From NCBI GenBank assembly GCA_040752275.1, contig JBFMFH010000058.1:1-50897 (forward strand): 50,897 bases of DNA, written 5' to 3'. A model generated the notes under the pieces. The model saw nothing but the letters and a program-made list of their open reading frames with translations. It was not told where the DNA came from and made no database searches. This DNA is from JBFMFH01 sp040752275 (GTDB lineage: Bacteria; Acidobacteriota; Vicinamibacteria; Vicinamibacterales; JAKQTR01). Below are positions 1 to 15,793 of this stretch, piece after piece. A program made the position numbers and the translations under genes. The stretch's first letter is position 1, and each line of letters starts with the position of its first letter.

Positions 1-131
1 TGCCCGGGGACAACACGTCGATTACGGCGGAACTGATCACGCCGGTGGCCATCGAGAAGGGGTCGCGCTTCGCGATCCGCGAGGGCGGCCGGACGGTGGG
101 CGCGGGGACGATCACGGAGATTCTGGAATAG
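1..131 (+). CDS. tuf: Elongation factor Tu, C-terminal fragment (first tuf copy)
   Basis: The window opens inside this gene; only the last 42 residues are visible, in the frame starting at base 3 and ending at the TAG at 129-131. They read as the third beta-barrel domain of EF-Tu, including the invariant stretch FAIREGGRTVGAG and the ending TEILE. EF-Tu carries aminoacyl-tRNA to the ribosome as a GTP complex. The gene heads the rpmG-trnW-secE-nusG-rplK run, a common bacterial arrangement. Codons strongly favour G-ending choices (ACG, GCG, GGG), as in the second tuf copy at the right end of the window, consistent with two copies kept alike by gene conversion. The 5' part lies outside the window. 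Confidence 0.95.
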   Translation, partial: PGDNTSITAELITPVAIEKGSRFAIREGGRTVGAGTITEILE

Positions 132-148
132 CGGGGACCGGGCGAGAG

Positions 149-173
149 CCCGAATCCCGAATCCCGAATCCCC
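149..173. repeat. Short CCCGAATCCCGAATC tract between tuf and rpmG
   Basis: Three tandem copies of an 8-base unit (CCCGAATC) fill most of the gap between tuf and rpmG. It is the complement of the GGGATTCGGGA tracts found at 338-410 and 1354-1390. Function is unknown. Confidence 0.75.
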
Positions 174-186
174 AGGAAGTACGGTG

Positions 187-336
187 ATGCGAGACATCGT
201 GCAAATGGCGTGCAATGAGTGCAAACGCCGGAACTACAGTACGACGAAGAACAAGAAGACGACGACGGAGCGTCTCGAGATGAAGAAGTACTGCCCGTTC
301 TGCCGCACGCACACGGTGCACAGGGAGACGAAATAG
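187..336 (+). CDS. rpmG: 50S ribosomal protein L33
   Basis: A 49-residue basic protein with the L33 zinc-ribbon pattern: a CNEC knuckle near residues 9-12 and a CPFC knuckle near residues 36-39, both pairs of cysteines intact, so this is the zinc-binding (C+) form. The ATG at 187 is preceded by AGGAAG at 174-179, a fair ribosome-binding site. Placement between tuf and tRNA-Trp/secE is the usual order in many phyla. L33 sits near the E site of the large subunit. Length and sequence are ordinary for the family. Confidence 0.95.
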   Translation: MRDIVQMACNECKRRNYSTTKNKKTTTERLEMKKYCPFCRTHTVHRETK

Positions 337-337
337 C

Positions 338-410
338 CGGGATTCGGGGTTCGGGATTCGGGATTCGGGGAACAGCCCGACTCCCGAATCCCGACTCCCG
401 AATCCCGAGT
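338..410. repeat. GGGATTCGGG tandem tract with inverted partner (rpmG-trnW spacer)
   Basis: The left half carries tandem GGGATTCGGG-type units and the right half carries the complementary CCCGAATCCCGACTC units, separated by about 6 bases near 371-376. The transcript could fold into a long imperfect hairpin immediately 5' of the tRNA at 413. It may serve as a processing or stability element, or be a neutral low-complexity expansion; the sequence alone does not decide. Confidence 0.75.
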
Positions 411-412
411 GA

Positions 413-488
413 AGGCCAATAGCTCAACTGGTAGAGCACCGGTCTCCAAAACCGGGGGTTGGGGGTTCGAGTCCCTCTTGGCCTGCCA
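413..488 (+). tRNA. tRNA-Trp (anticodon CCA)
   Basis: A full cloverleaf folds by hand. The acceptor stem AGGCCAA (413-419) pairs with TTGGCCT (478-484), followed by discriminator G485 and an encoded CCA tail at 486-488. The anticodon stem CCGGT/ACCGG encloses the loop CTCCAAA, placing anticodon CCA at 446-448. The T arm contains GGTTCGAGTCC. Its position between rpmG and secE is conserved in several phyla. It is 76 nt long with no intron. Confidence 0.96.
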
Positions 489-559
489 GGCCTGGTGCGC
501 GGTCCTCGGCCGGGCGCGCGCCACACGCGGGGAGAACGGCTGGAGCACGAGAAGCAATC

Positions 560-811
560 ATGCTCGACAACGTCAAGTCCGCTCCGATGAAGGTCGCCGA
601 GGGCGTCACGGGCTCGTGGGGCAGTCTGCGCACCTTCTTGAGCGAGGTGCGCAACGAGCTGAAGCGCGTCACATGGCCGTCGCGCAAGGAGGTCTACGCG
701 ACGACCTTTGTGGTCATCCTGACCTCGATCTTCTTCGGCATGTATCTCTGGGGCGTCGACCTGTTCCTGAACGTCTTGGTCCAGGGCGTTTTCAATTGGT
801 TCGGGGCATGA
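560..811 (+). CDS. secE: Preprotein translocase subunit SecE
   Basis: An 83-residue protein with the short bacterial SecE layout: an amphipathic cytosolic helix containing the family motif ELKRVTWPSRKEV (residues about 33-45), then one transmembrane helix (about 47-70). SecE clamps SecY in the inner-membrane translocon. The stop codon overlaps the nusG start (ATGA at 808-811), suggesting translational coupling. The ribosome-binding site upstream of 560 is weak (GAGAAG). The secE-nusG pairing is near-universal. Confidence 0.95.
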   Translation: MLDNVKSAPMKVAEGVTGSWGSLRTFLSEVRNELKRVTWPSRKEVYATTFVVILTSIFFGMYLWGVDLFLNVLVQGVFNWFGA

Positions 812-1350
812 CCGACGTCAAGCCGAAGCAGTGGTACATCGTCCACACCTACTCGGGCTTTGAGCGCAAAGTCGCCGAGTCGCTGCGCCAGCGCGTCCAG
901 GCGTACGGCTTGCAGGACGAGATTGGCGAGGTGCTCATCCCGACCGAGGACGTGGTGGAAATGCGCGGTGGCCGCAAGGTGGTGACACCGAAGCGCTTCT
1001 TCCCAGGCTACATCCTCGTCGAGATGGCCCTGACCGACAACGCGTGGCACGTGGTGAAGAACACGCCCAAGGTGACGGGCTTCGTCGGGGCCGGCAGCCG
1101 GCCGACCCCCCTGTCGAAAGAGGAGGTGGATCAGATCCTTCTCCAAGTGTCGACGGCGGCCGAGAAGCCCAAGCCGAAGTACTCTTTCGACAAGGGCGAC
1201 CAGGTCCGGATCAATGAGGGGCCGTTCACGAGCTTCAACGGTGTGGTCGACGATGTCAACGTCGACAAGAACACGCTGAAGGTGATGGTGACGATCTTCG
1301 GCCGGTCGACGCCGGTAGAACTGGACTTCCTGCAGGTGGAGAAGATCTAG
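808..1350 (+). CDS. nusG: Transcription termination/antitermination protein NusG
   Basis: A 180-residue protein with an N-terminal NGN domain (WYIVHTYSGFERKVAESL at the start, FFPGYILVEM around residues 66-75) that binds RNA polymerase, and a C-terminal KOW domain (GDQVRINEGPFTSFNGVVDDV) that contacts S10 or Rho. The ATG at 808 overlaps the secE stop; the same frame is open much further upstream through the tRNA, but those extensions are not NusG-like. Length is normal and no insertion is seen. Confidence 0.96.
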   Translation: MTDVKPKQWYIVHTYSGFERKVAESLRQRVQAYGLQDEIGEVLIPTEDVVEMRGGRKVVTPKRFFPGYILVEMALTDNAWHVVKNTPKVTGFVGAGSRPTPLSKEEVDQILLQVSTAAEKPKPKYSFDKGDQVRINEGPFTSFNGVVDDVNVDKNTLKVMVTIFGRSTPVELDFLQVEKI

Positions 1351-1353
1351 GGC

Positions 1354-1390
1354 CGGGAGTCGGGATTCGGGAGTCGGGATTCGGGGTTGG
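1354..1390. repeat. GGGAGTCGGGATTCGGG tract between nusG and rplK
   Basis: Alternating GGGAGTC and GGGATTC units form a tandem tract in the nusG-rplK spacer. It is the third tract of this type in the first 1.4 kb, in the same orientation as the left half of the tract at 338-410. No inverted partner is present here. Confidence 0.75.
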
Positions 1391-1397
1391 GTACATC

Positions 1398-1820
1398 ATG
1401 GCGAAGAAAGTACAGGCGATCGTGAAGCTGCAGATTCCGGCCGGGAAGGCCACGCCGGCACCGCCGGTGGGCACCGCACTGGGGCCGCACGGCGCCAACA
1501 TCATGGACTTCTGCAAGAACTTCAACGCGAAGACGGCCAACCAGGAGGGGCTCATCATCCCGGTGGTCGTGACGATCTATGCCGATCGCACCTACTCGTT
1601 CGTGACGAAGACCCCGCCGGCGGCCGTGCTGCTGAAGCGCGCCGCGAACATCGCCAAGGGCTCGGCGGAGCCCAACAAGGCGAAGGTCGGTACGGTGACG
1701 GCCAAGCAGGTCGAGGACATCGCCAGAACGAAGATGCCCGATCTGAACTGCGAGTCACTCGAGTCCGCGATCCGGACCGTGGCCGGCACGGCCCGGTCGA
1801 TGGGGCTCGACGTCATTTGA
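1398..1820 (+). CDS. rplK: 50S ribosomal protein L11
   Basis: A 140-residue protein starting MAKKVQAIVKLQIPAGKATPAPPVG, the canonical L11 opening, with the proline-rich N-terminal domain followed by the rRNA-binding C-terminal domain (GTVTAKQVEDIA, then SMGLDVI at the end). L11 organises the GTPase-associated centre of 23S rRNA with L10 and L7/L12. It is the first of four ribosomal genes leading into rpoB. Ordinary length; start supported by homology. Confidence 0.97.
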   Translation: MAKKVQAIVKLQIPAGKATPAPPVGTALGPHGANIMDFCKNFNAKTANQEGLIIPVVVTIYADRTYSFVTKTPPAAVLLKRAANIAKGSAEPNKAKVGTVTAKQVEDIARTKMPDLNCESLESAIRTVAGTARSMGLDVI

Positions 1821-1827
1821 TCCCGGC

Positions 1828-1879
1828 GGGCCTGCTCGGCAGGCCCCGGGGCGACAGGGCGCGGGCGTTCGGCCCGCGC
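1828..1879 (+). promoter_or_regulatory. Two strong hairpins in the rplK-rplA spacer
   Basis: The 187-nt gap before rplA holds two perfect stems: GGGCCTGC/GCAGGCCC with a TCG loop (1828-1846) and GCGCGGGC/GCCCGCGC with a GTTCG loop (1859-1879). Neither is followed by a T run, so a simple intrinsic terminator is unlikely. L1 autoregulates its mRNA in other bacteria by binding a 23S-like leader; whether these stems form such a site cannot be judged by eye. Confidence 0.4.
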
Positions 1880-2007
1880 GCCCGGAGTGAGCCTGTTCAA
1901 CGCTCGGTGTGCTCCGGGACTGGGAGTGTCGGGTGCGGCCCGCGAGTCGGGCGGCGCAAACGGTGGGAGGGTCCGCCCTCGGGCCCGCTGGGACCACGGA
2001 GGAGTCC

Positions 2008-2712
2008 ATGCGAAGAGTAGGCAAGAAGTTCGCCGCCGCGCGGGCGCAGGTGCCGGAGAAGCCCCTGGCCCTCGAAGAGGCGATCCCGCTCGTCCAGCAG
2101 TTGAAGTACGCCAAGTTCGACGAGACCGTCGAGCTGTCGTTCCGCCTGGGCGTCGATCCCAAGCACGCCGACCAGATGGTGCGCGGGACGGTCGTGCTGC
2201 CGCACGGCCTGGGCAAGACCAAGAAGGTGCTGGTCATTGCCGGAGGCGAGAAGCAGAAGGAAGCCCAGGAGGCCGGCGCCGATGAGATCGGCGGCGAGGA
2301 GATCGTCGAGCGCATCCAAGGCGGCTGGATGGACTTCGAGGCGGTCGTGGCGACGCCCGACATGATGCGCGCCGTCGGCAAGCTGGGCAAGGTCCTCGGT
2401 CCACGCGGTCTGATGCCGAATCCCAAGACAGGTACCGTGACCTTCGACATCGCCAAGGCCGTCCGCGAAATCAAAGCCGGCAAGGTTGAGTTCCGCGTGG
2501 ACAAGACCGGCATCGTGCATGCGCCGGTCGGCAAGGTATCCTTTGCCACTGGGGCCCTGCTCGAGAACGCCCGCGCCCTGGCCGAGAGTGTCATCAAGGC
2601 CAAGCCGGCGGCGGCGAAGGGGAAGTACGTGAAGAGCGTCACCATCTGCTCGACGATGGGACCTGGCGTCCGGGTCGACTCCGCCAGCCTCGAGGCGGCG
2701 GTCCGGCAGTAG
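2008..2712 (+). CDS. rplA: 50S ribosomal protein L1
   Basis: A 234-residue protein with L1 hallmarks: DETVELSFRLGVDPKHADQ near residue 40, GKLGKVLGPRGLMPNPKTGTV in the middle and GKYVKSVTICSTMGPGVRVD near the end. The ATG at 2008 is preceded by ACGGAGGAG at 1996-2004, a strong ribosome-binding site; earlier in-frame starts in the long leader lack L1 similarity. L1 builds the mobile L1 stalk that handles E-site tRNA. Length is typical. Confidence 0.97.
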   Translation: MRRVGKKFAAARAQVPEKPLALEEAIPLVQQLKYAKFDETVELSFRLGVDPKHADQMVRGTVVLPHGLGKTKKVLVIAGGEKQKEAQEAGADEIGGEEIVERIQGGWMDFEAVVATPDMMRAVGKLGKVLGPRGLMPNPKTGTVTFDIAKAVREIKAGKVEFRVDKTGIVHAPVGKVSFATGALLENARALAESVIKAKPAAAKGKYVKSVTICSTMGPGVRVDSASLEAAVRQ

Positions 2713-2737
2713 GCGGCGGAGGCGGGGACTAACAGCG

Positions 2738-3265
2738 ATGGCACTCACGAAAGCCGAGAAACACACCGAGCTCCAGGCGCTCGAAACGGAACTGCAGGGC
2801 GCGCAAAGCGCCATTCTGCTGGATTACAAGGGCCTGAACGTGCCCCAGGTCACCGAGTTGCGGCGCCAGATCCGTGCCGTGAAGGGACGGTATCGGGTCG
2901 TCAAGAATACGCTCGTCAAGCGGGCGATCAAGGGTACGGCCTTCGAGGCCCTGCACGCGCACCTGGCGGGGCCGACGGCGGTGGCCTACACGGGGACCGA
3001 TCCGGTGGCACTGGCCAAGGCCCTGACGACCTTCATGAAGACGGCGCCTGCGCTGAGCATCAAGGCGGCGGTCGTCCAGGGCAAGTCCCTCCAGGTGACC
3101 GAGGTCACGGACCTCGCGAACCTGCCGGGCAGGCCCGAGTTGTACGCGAAGCTGCTCTTCGTGCTGCAGGCCCCGATGGTCCAGCTCGTGAGCGTGCTGA
3201 GCGCGGCGCCGCGGGATCTGGTAAGCGTCCTGGTGCAGGCAGAAAAGAAGAAGCAAGGCGAATGA
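2738..3265 (+). CDS. rplJ: 50S ribosomal protein L10
   Basis: A 175-residue protein with the L10 N-terminal rRNA-binding domain (AILLDYKGLNVPQVTELRR near residues 27-45, then YRVVKNTLVKRA) and the C-terminal helix that docks L7/L12 dimers. It anchors the ribosomal stalk. Only 25 nt separate it from rplA, so there is no room for the long L10(L12)4-binding leader seen upstream of rplJ in enterobacteria. Start and length are normal. Confidence 0.96.
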   Translation: MALTKAEKHTELQALETELQGAQSAILLDYKGLNVPQVTELRRQIRAVKGRYRVVKNTLVKRAIKGTAFEALHAHLAGPTAVAYTGTDPVALAKALTTFMKTAPALSIKAAVVQGKSLQVTEVTDLANLPGRPELYAKLLFVLQAPMVQLVSVLSAAPRDLVSVLVQAEKKKQGE

Positions 3266-3299
3266 CGGCACTTCTGACCGGTAGAGGAGATAGACAGCA

Positions 3300-3692
3300 A
3301 TGGCCGAACTGACGCAGCAGCAGGTGGTTGACTACATCAAGAACATCAGCGTGCTCGAACTCTCGCAGCTCGTGAAGGCGCTGGAGCAGGAACTCGGCGT
3401 GTCGGCCGCGGCGGCCATGCCGATGGCCATGCCGATGGGCGGGGTGCCGGCGGCGGGCGCGGCGGCGCCGGCCGAGGAGAAGACCGAGTTCGACGTGATC
3501 CTGACCGAGGTGGGCGGGAACAAGATCAACGTTATCAAGGCGGTCCGCGAGGTGACGAGCCTCGGACTGAAGGAAGCCAAGGACCTGGTCGAAGGGGCGC
3601 CGAAGCCGATCAAGGAAGGCGTGCCGAAGGACGAGGCGGAGTCGATCAAGAAGAAGTTCGAGGAAGCCGGCGCCAAGGTCCAGATCAAGTAG
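3300..3692 (+). CDS. rplL: 50S ribosomal protein L7/L12
   Basis: A 130-residue protein with an N-terminal dimerisation helix (ISVLELSQLVKALEQELGV), an Ala/Pro/Met hinge (AAAAMPMAMPMGGVPAAGAAAPA) and the C-terminal factor-binding domain (EFDVILTEVGGNKINVIKAVRE, LGLKEAKDLVEGAPKPIKE). It recruits EF-Tu and EF-G to the ribosome. The start lies 34 nt after rplJ with a GGTAGAGGAGATAG leader. Length is slightly above the usual 120-125 because of the hinge. Confidence 0.97.
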   Translation: MAELTQQQVVDYIKNISVLELSQLVKALEQELGVSAAAAMPMAMPMGGVPAAGAAAPAEEKTEFDVILTEVGGNKINVIKAVREVTSLGLKEAKDLVEGAPKPIKEGVPKDEAESIKKKFEEAGAKVQIK

Positions 3693-3715
3693 TCGCTGTG
3701 TCGGTTTCCCGGAAG

Positions 3716-3736
3716 CCCGGCTCGCGGCGAGCCGGG
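3716..3736 (+). terminator. Perfect 9-bp hairpin between rplL and rpoB
   Basis: CCCGGCTCG and CGAGCCGGG pair perfectly around a CGG loop in the 138-nt rplL-rpoB spacer. No T run follows, so it is better viewed as an attenuator or RNA-processing stem than as a full terminator. Partial attenuation or RNase cleavage between rplL and rpoB is known in enterobacteria; the parallel here is inference. Confidence 0.5.
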
Positions 3737-3830
3737 CGCCGCGACGTGCCAGAGTTGGGAACGTACCACGAGCGTAGGGCGTGCGGGCCCGGGGGCCCAC
3801 CGCATCGGACAACCTAGTCCCGAGAGCAGC

Positions 3831-8144
<4,314 letters not shown>

Positions 8145-8261
8145 TCGGGAGACGGCAGAACGCGCTCGACTTGCCCCGCCGTGGCCTGAAGGACGATGGT
8201 CCGGTGAGGGCGAGACGGGTGCGCCGGAGAGGTGAAGTCGACACTGTCAGCGAAGGAACCC

Positions 8262-12479
<4,218 letters not shown>

Positions 12480-12516
12480 CAGACTGTCTCATCCGGCACC
12501 GCATCTTCCAGCGCTC

Positions 12517-12849
12517 GTGATCGAGCGAACGGGTGAGTGCCTCGCCCGTGTGGAGGTGGCCGCGACACCCTCGAGCCGGCGGAAGGGGCTGCTGGGACGC
12601 GACCGCCTCGAGCCGGGAACTGGCCTGCTGCTCAGGCCGTGTGCCTCCATCCACACGTGGTTCATGCGCTTCGCGATCGACGTCGTGTTCCTCGACGGCG
12701 AGCGAGCCGTGGTCAAGCTCGTCCGGGACGTCCGGCCGTTCAGCGTGGTGTGGGGAGGCCGGGCCGCCCGCGACACGCTGGAGCTGCCGGCCGGGGCGTT
12801 GGCGGGAGTCGACCTCGACATCGGGGACCGGCTGCGCCTCGACGACTAG
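12517..12849 (+). CDS. DUF192 family protein
   Basis: A 110-residue protein starting at GTG 12517, 37 nt after rpoC. The central signature IHTWFMRFAIDVVFLDGE matches the DUF192 fold (small beta-barrel proteins, often secreted or membrane-anchored, of unknown function). The preceding SRRKGLLGRDRLEPGTGLLL is also typical. No signal peptide is visible, so a cytoplasmic form is likely. It lies 10 nt before the next gene, so the two are probably co-transcribed. Biochemical role is not known for the family. Confidence 0.85.
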   Translation: MIERTGECLARVEVAATPSSRRKGLLGRDRLEPGTGLLLRPCASIHTWFMRFAIDVVFLDGERAVVKLVRDVRPFSVVWGGRAARDTLELPAGALAGVDLDIGDRLRLDD

Positions 12850-12859
12850 GCGGCGAGTG

Positions 12860-15049
12860 ATGGCGCTGCTGTTCGCCGCCGCCGCCGTTTCGAACGCCTG
12901 CCTGCTGTTCCTCGTAGAGCCGCTGGTCGGGAAGATGGTCCTGCCGGTTCTCGGCGGAGCCCCGGCCGTCTGGAACACCCTCCTGCTGTTCTTCCAGACA
13001 GCGTTGCTCGGCGGATATCTGTACTCGCACCTCGCCGGCCGGCTGCCGCTGGAGGCCCAGGTCCCGCTCCACGCGGCGGTCCTCTCGGCGGGGGCTCTTC
13101 TGTTGCCGGTCGGCGTGCCGTCCGGCTGGACTGTCCCTGGCGTGGAGCTGCCCCTCGCGTGGGTATTCGGTCTGGCGATCGTCATGGCTGGCGGGCCGTT
13201 CTTCGCCCTCGCCGCGGCCGCACCGCTGATCCAGCGGTGGTTCTCCCTGACGGGCCATGATCGAGCGCACGATCCCTACTTCCTGTATGCGGCGACGAAT
13301 GCGGGCAGCCTCGCTGGCCTCCTCGCATACCCGTTGCTCGTCGAGCCGGCGCTTCGCCTGACGCGGCAGGCGTGGCTGTGGGGAGGCGGCTTCATCGGGG
13401 CGGCGCTGCTCACGGTCGGATGCGGCCTCGTGGCGCTGTTCCGCAGCCGGCGATTGGACCGAGGGCCAACGCGCGACGCGCGCGAAGCCCCGGGATCGGT
13501 GTCCGTCCCCATCGAGCGCGACACGGAGCGGCAGCCGGGATGGTGGCTCGCCCTCGCGTTCGTGCCGTCGAGCCTGATGCTCGGGGTCACGACCCACGTG
13601 ACGACCGACATCGCCGCGTTTCCGCTGGTGCTCATCGTGCCGCTCGCGCTGTATCTGGTCACCTTCATCCTGGCGTTCGCCCGCCGCCAGATCGTACCCG
13701 GACGCGCCGTGGACACGGCCTACCCGCTGGCCGCGCTGCCTGTCGTCTTCACCTACGCGATCGCGCCGACCGGGCCCTTCTGGCTGCTGGTTCCGCTGCA
13801 CCTCGCTTGCTTCTTCGTCCTGGCCCTCGGGTGTCACCGCGCGCTGGCCCGGAGCCGCCCTGCGGCCGGGCGGCTGACCGGCTACTACCTCTGGATCGCG
13901 GTGGGTGGCGTGCTTGGAGGGGTGTTCAACGGCGTGCTGGCGCCGATCTTCTTCGACTCGGTCCTCGAGTACCCACTGGTGGTCGCCCTGGCCTGTTTCC
14001 TCAGACCGCGTCCTCCAGACACCTCGCGACGGGCGAGAGGCCTGGCTGTGGATCTGCTGGTCGCGACCGCGCTGGGCGCTTCGGTGTGGCCCCTGCAGCG
14101 AGCGGTCGACGCCATCGGCCTGCTCGACTCCGCTCTGGGGAACAGCGTCGCCCTCGGCATCGTGCTCGTGGCCGCCTCGGTGAATGCGACCGTGCCGCGT
14201 CGCTTCGCTCTGGGCATCGCCGCCCTGCTCGTCGCCGCCTACACCCAGACCGCACTCGCGCAGCCGGCGCTGTTCGCGGGTCGAAGCTACTTCGGCGTGC
14301 TGCGTGTCACTGAGGATGCCCATGGTACACGCCAGCTCGTGCACGGCAGCACGATACACGGTTCGCAGCTGAGGGACGGCCGGCGCGATCTCGTGCCGGC
14401 CGCCTACTACCACCCGGACGGGCCAGCCGGCGAGATCATGCGGCAGGCCGGGAGCGACGTCGCCATCGTCGGGTTGGGCACCGGAGCGATGGCCTGCTAC
14501 GCGCGCCCGGGTCAGCAATGGGTGTTCTTCGAGATCGATCCGCTCGTGGTTCGCATCGCGCGAGACGCACAGCTGTTTACGTATCTGTCCGGGTGCCTGC
14601 CCGACGCGCGGGTGGTGATCGGCGATGCCAGAGTCCAGCTCGAGAGAGTTGCGGACGGCTCGTACTCAGCTCTGGTGGTCGATGCCTTCAACTCGGACGC
14701 GATCCCGGTCCACCTGCTCACGGAGGAGTCGGTGCGGCTCTACGTCCGCAAGCTGGCGCAGGGAGGCATCTTGGCCCTCCACATCAGCAACCGCCATGTG
14801 TCGCTCGGACCCGTGCTGGGCCGCATCGCCGCGGATCTGGGACTGGCCGGCCGGACGAAGGGAGATGCCGGCGACGACGCCGAGCACTTCGGCTCGACCT
14901 GGGCCGTCATCGCCAGGAGCGACACGGATCTCGGCGCACTGGCCAAGGCGTCCGACTGGGCGCCGTTGCGCACGGATGCTGCCCCGCGGTGGACCGACGA
15001 CTATTCGAACGTGCTGGGGGCCCTCGTCTGGCGTTCGAACGGGCAGTAG
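12860..15049 (+). CDS. Multi-spanning membrane protein with spermidine-synthase-like C-terminus
   Basis: A 729-residue protein. Residues 1 to about 490 are strongly hydrophobic with many predicted transmembrane helices, opening with VSNACLLFLVEPLVGKMVLP, a motif of the fused MFS/spermidine synthase-like family. From about residue 520 a soluble methyltransferase-fold domain follows, with the nucleotide-binding motif VAIVGLGTGAMACYA at about 534 and an acidic FFEIDP after it, then VVDAFNSDAIPVHLLT. The family resembles SpeE but is usually annotated without proven aminopropyltransferase activity. ATG 12860 was chosen over a long upstream open frame that runs antisense-like through the DUF192 gene. 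It converges on the lipoprotein gene 16 nt away. Confidence 0.8.
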   Translation: MALLFAAAAVSNACLLFLVEPLVGKMVLPVLGGAPAVWNTLLLFFQTALLGGYLYSHLAGRLPLEAQVPLHAAVLSAGALLLPVGVPSGWTVPGVELPLAWVFGLAIVMAGGPFFALAAAAPLIQRWFSLTGHDRAHDPYFLYAATNAGSLAGLLAYPLLVEPALRLTRQAWLWGGGFIGAALLTVGCGLVALFRSRRLDRGPTRDAREAPGSVSVPIERDTERQPGWWLALAFVPSSLMLGVTTHVTTDIAAFPLVLIVPLALYLVTFILAFARRQIVPGRAVDTAYPLAALPVVFTYAIAPTGPFWLLVPLHLACFFVLALGCHRALARSRPAAGRLTGYYLWIAVGGVLGGVFNGVLAPIFFDSVLEYPLVVALACFLRPRPPDTSRRARGLAVDLLVATALGASVWPLQRAVDAIGLLDSALGNSVALGIVLVAASVNATVPRRFALGIAALLVAAYTQTALAQPALFAGRSYFGVLRVTEDAHGTRQLVHGSTIHGSQLRDGRRDLVPAAYYHPDGPAGEIMRQAGSDVAIVGLGTGAMACYARPGQQWVFFEIDPLVVRIARDAQLFTYLSGCLPDARVVIGDARVQLERVADGSYSALVVDAFNSDAIPVHLLTEESVRLYVRKLAQGGILALHISNRHVSLGPVLGRIAADLGLAGRTKGDAGDDAEHFGSTWAVIARSDTDLGALAKASDWAPLRTDAAPRWTDDYSNVLGALVWRSNGQ

Positions 15050-15065
15050 CCGGCGACGGTGAGAC

Positions 15066-15767
15066 TCACGGGCCCGAGGCCGACACGGCCCGCCGTCGGA
15101 AGTGGAACGCGCCCTCGACGGTGATCGCAGCCGGGCCGTCGAGAGCTTCGAAGCGGAAGTTCCCGGCGATGTGTTCCGCGTCGAACGCCTCGACGACCAG
15201 GCTCCCGAACCCCTGCGGGGTGAACTGGACCACGCGTTCGCCCCTGACGATGAGCGGCTGGGCGGCGAACAGTCCCGGCAACGTCTCGTCGACCAGGCGG
15301 GATGGGGCGATCTTGTACGAGCCTGGTCTGAACGGGACGTCTTCGTAGCGCGTCGCCAGGCCGGGCACCAGGGTGATGGTGGCGGTGGGTGATGGGCACT
15401 TGATGAGCAGGGTCACGAAGCGCGGATTCTTGGCCATGGCTTGATCGACGAAGAAGGGGACATCCTCCTCCGCAATCCCGAGCTTCGTTTCCGCGCGCGC
15501 CCTCCACGCGAAGTAGGCCCTGAGTTCGTCATCCGTCATCCAGTACACGGTGGCGACATTCGCAGGGCCGCCTCCGCTCCGGTATGAGGTCTCGACGGCA
15601 CCCGAGATCGTGATGTCGCAACTCCCGAAGGGGAACTCGGGCGACGGTCCTGGGCCCGACATGTCCTGCTCCTTCCCGCAACCTGGCCCGGTGAGCATCG
15701 CAAGGCCGAGAATGACGGCCATGATGCCGGACGCCATCGATGGCCGGACCCGAACCGCATGTGTCAT
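15066..15767 (-). CDS. Putative secreted/lipoprotein of unknown function at the end of the Tad island
   Basis: A 233-residue protein. The ATG at 15767 has GGAGG about 7 bases upstream; the 8-residue longer form is less likely. The N-terminus has a basic start, a hydrophobic run (MASGIMAVILGLAMLTG) and a cysteine at GPGCG, a weak lipobox, so export with possible lipidation is likely. The rest is beta-rich with FGSCDITISGAVETSY near the start and AITVEGAFHFRRR at the end. I recognise no family. It is the last gene of the minus-strand island, 26 nt after the pilin-cyclase gene, so it may be that protein's partner or immunity factor; this is only a positional guess. Confidence 0.6.
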   Translation of the reverse strand: MTHAVRVRPSMASGIMAVILGLAMLTGPGCGKEQDMSGPGPSPEFPFGSCDITISGAVETSYRSGGGPANVATVYWMTDDELRAYFAWRARAETKLGIAEEDVPFFVDQAMAKNPRFVTLLIKCPSPTATITLVPGLATRYEDVPFRPGSYKIAPSRLVDETLPGLFAAQPLIVRGERVVQFTPQGFGSLVVEAFDAEHIAGNFRFEALDGPAAITVEGAFHFRRRAVSASGP

Positions 15768-15793
15768 GGCGCCTCCTCCGTCGGCACGCAACG

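Noticed and set aside
409..807. Long N-terminal extension of NusG through the tRNA and secE
   Set aside because: In frame only by chance; includes the tRNA gene and lacks NusG similarity before 808.
12533..12859. N-terminal extension of the spermidine-synthase-like protein
   Set aside because: It overlaps the DUF192 gene in another frame and is Arg/Ser/Trp-rich noise; the hydrophobic start at 12860 fits the family.
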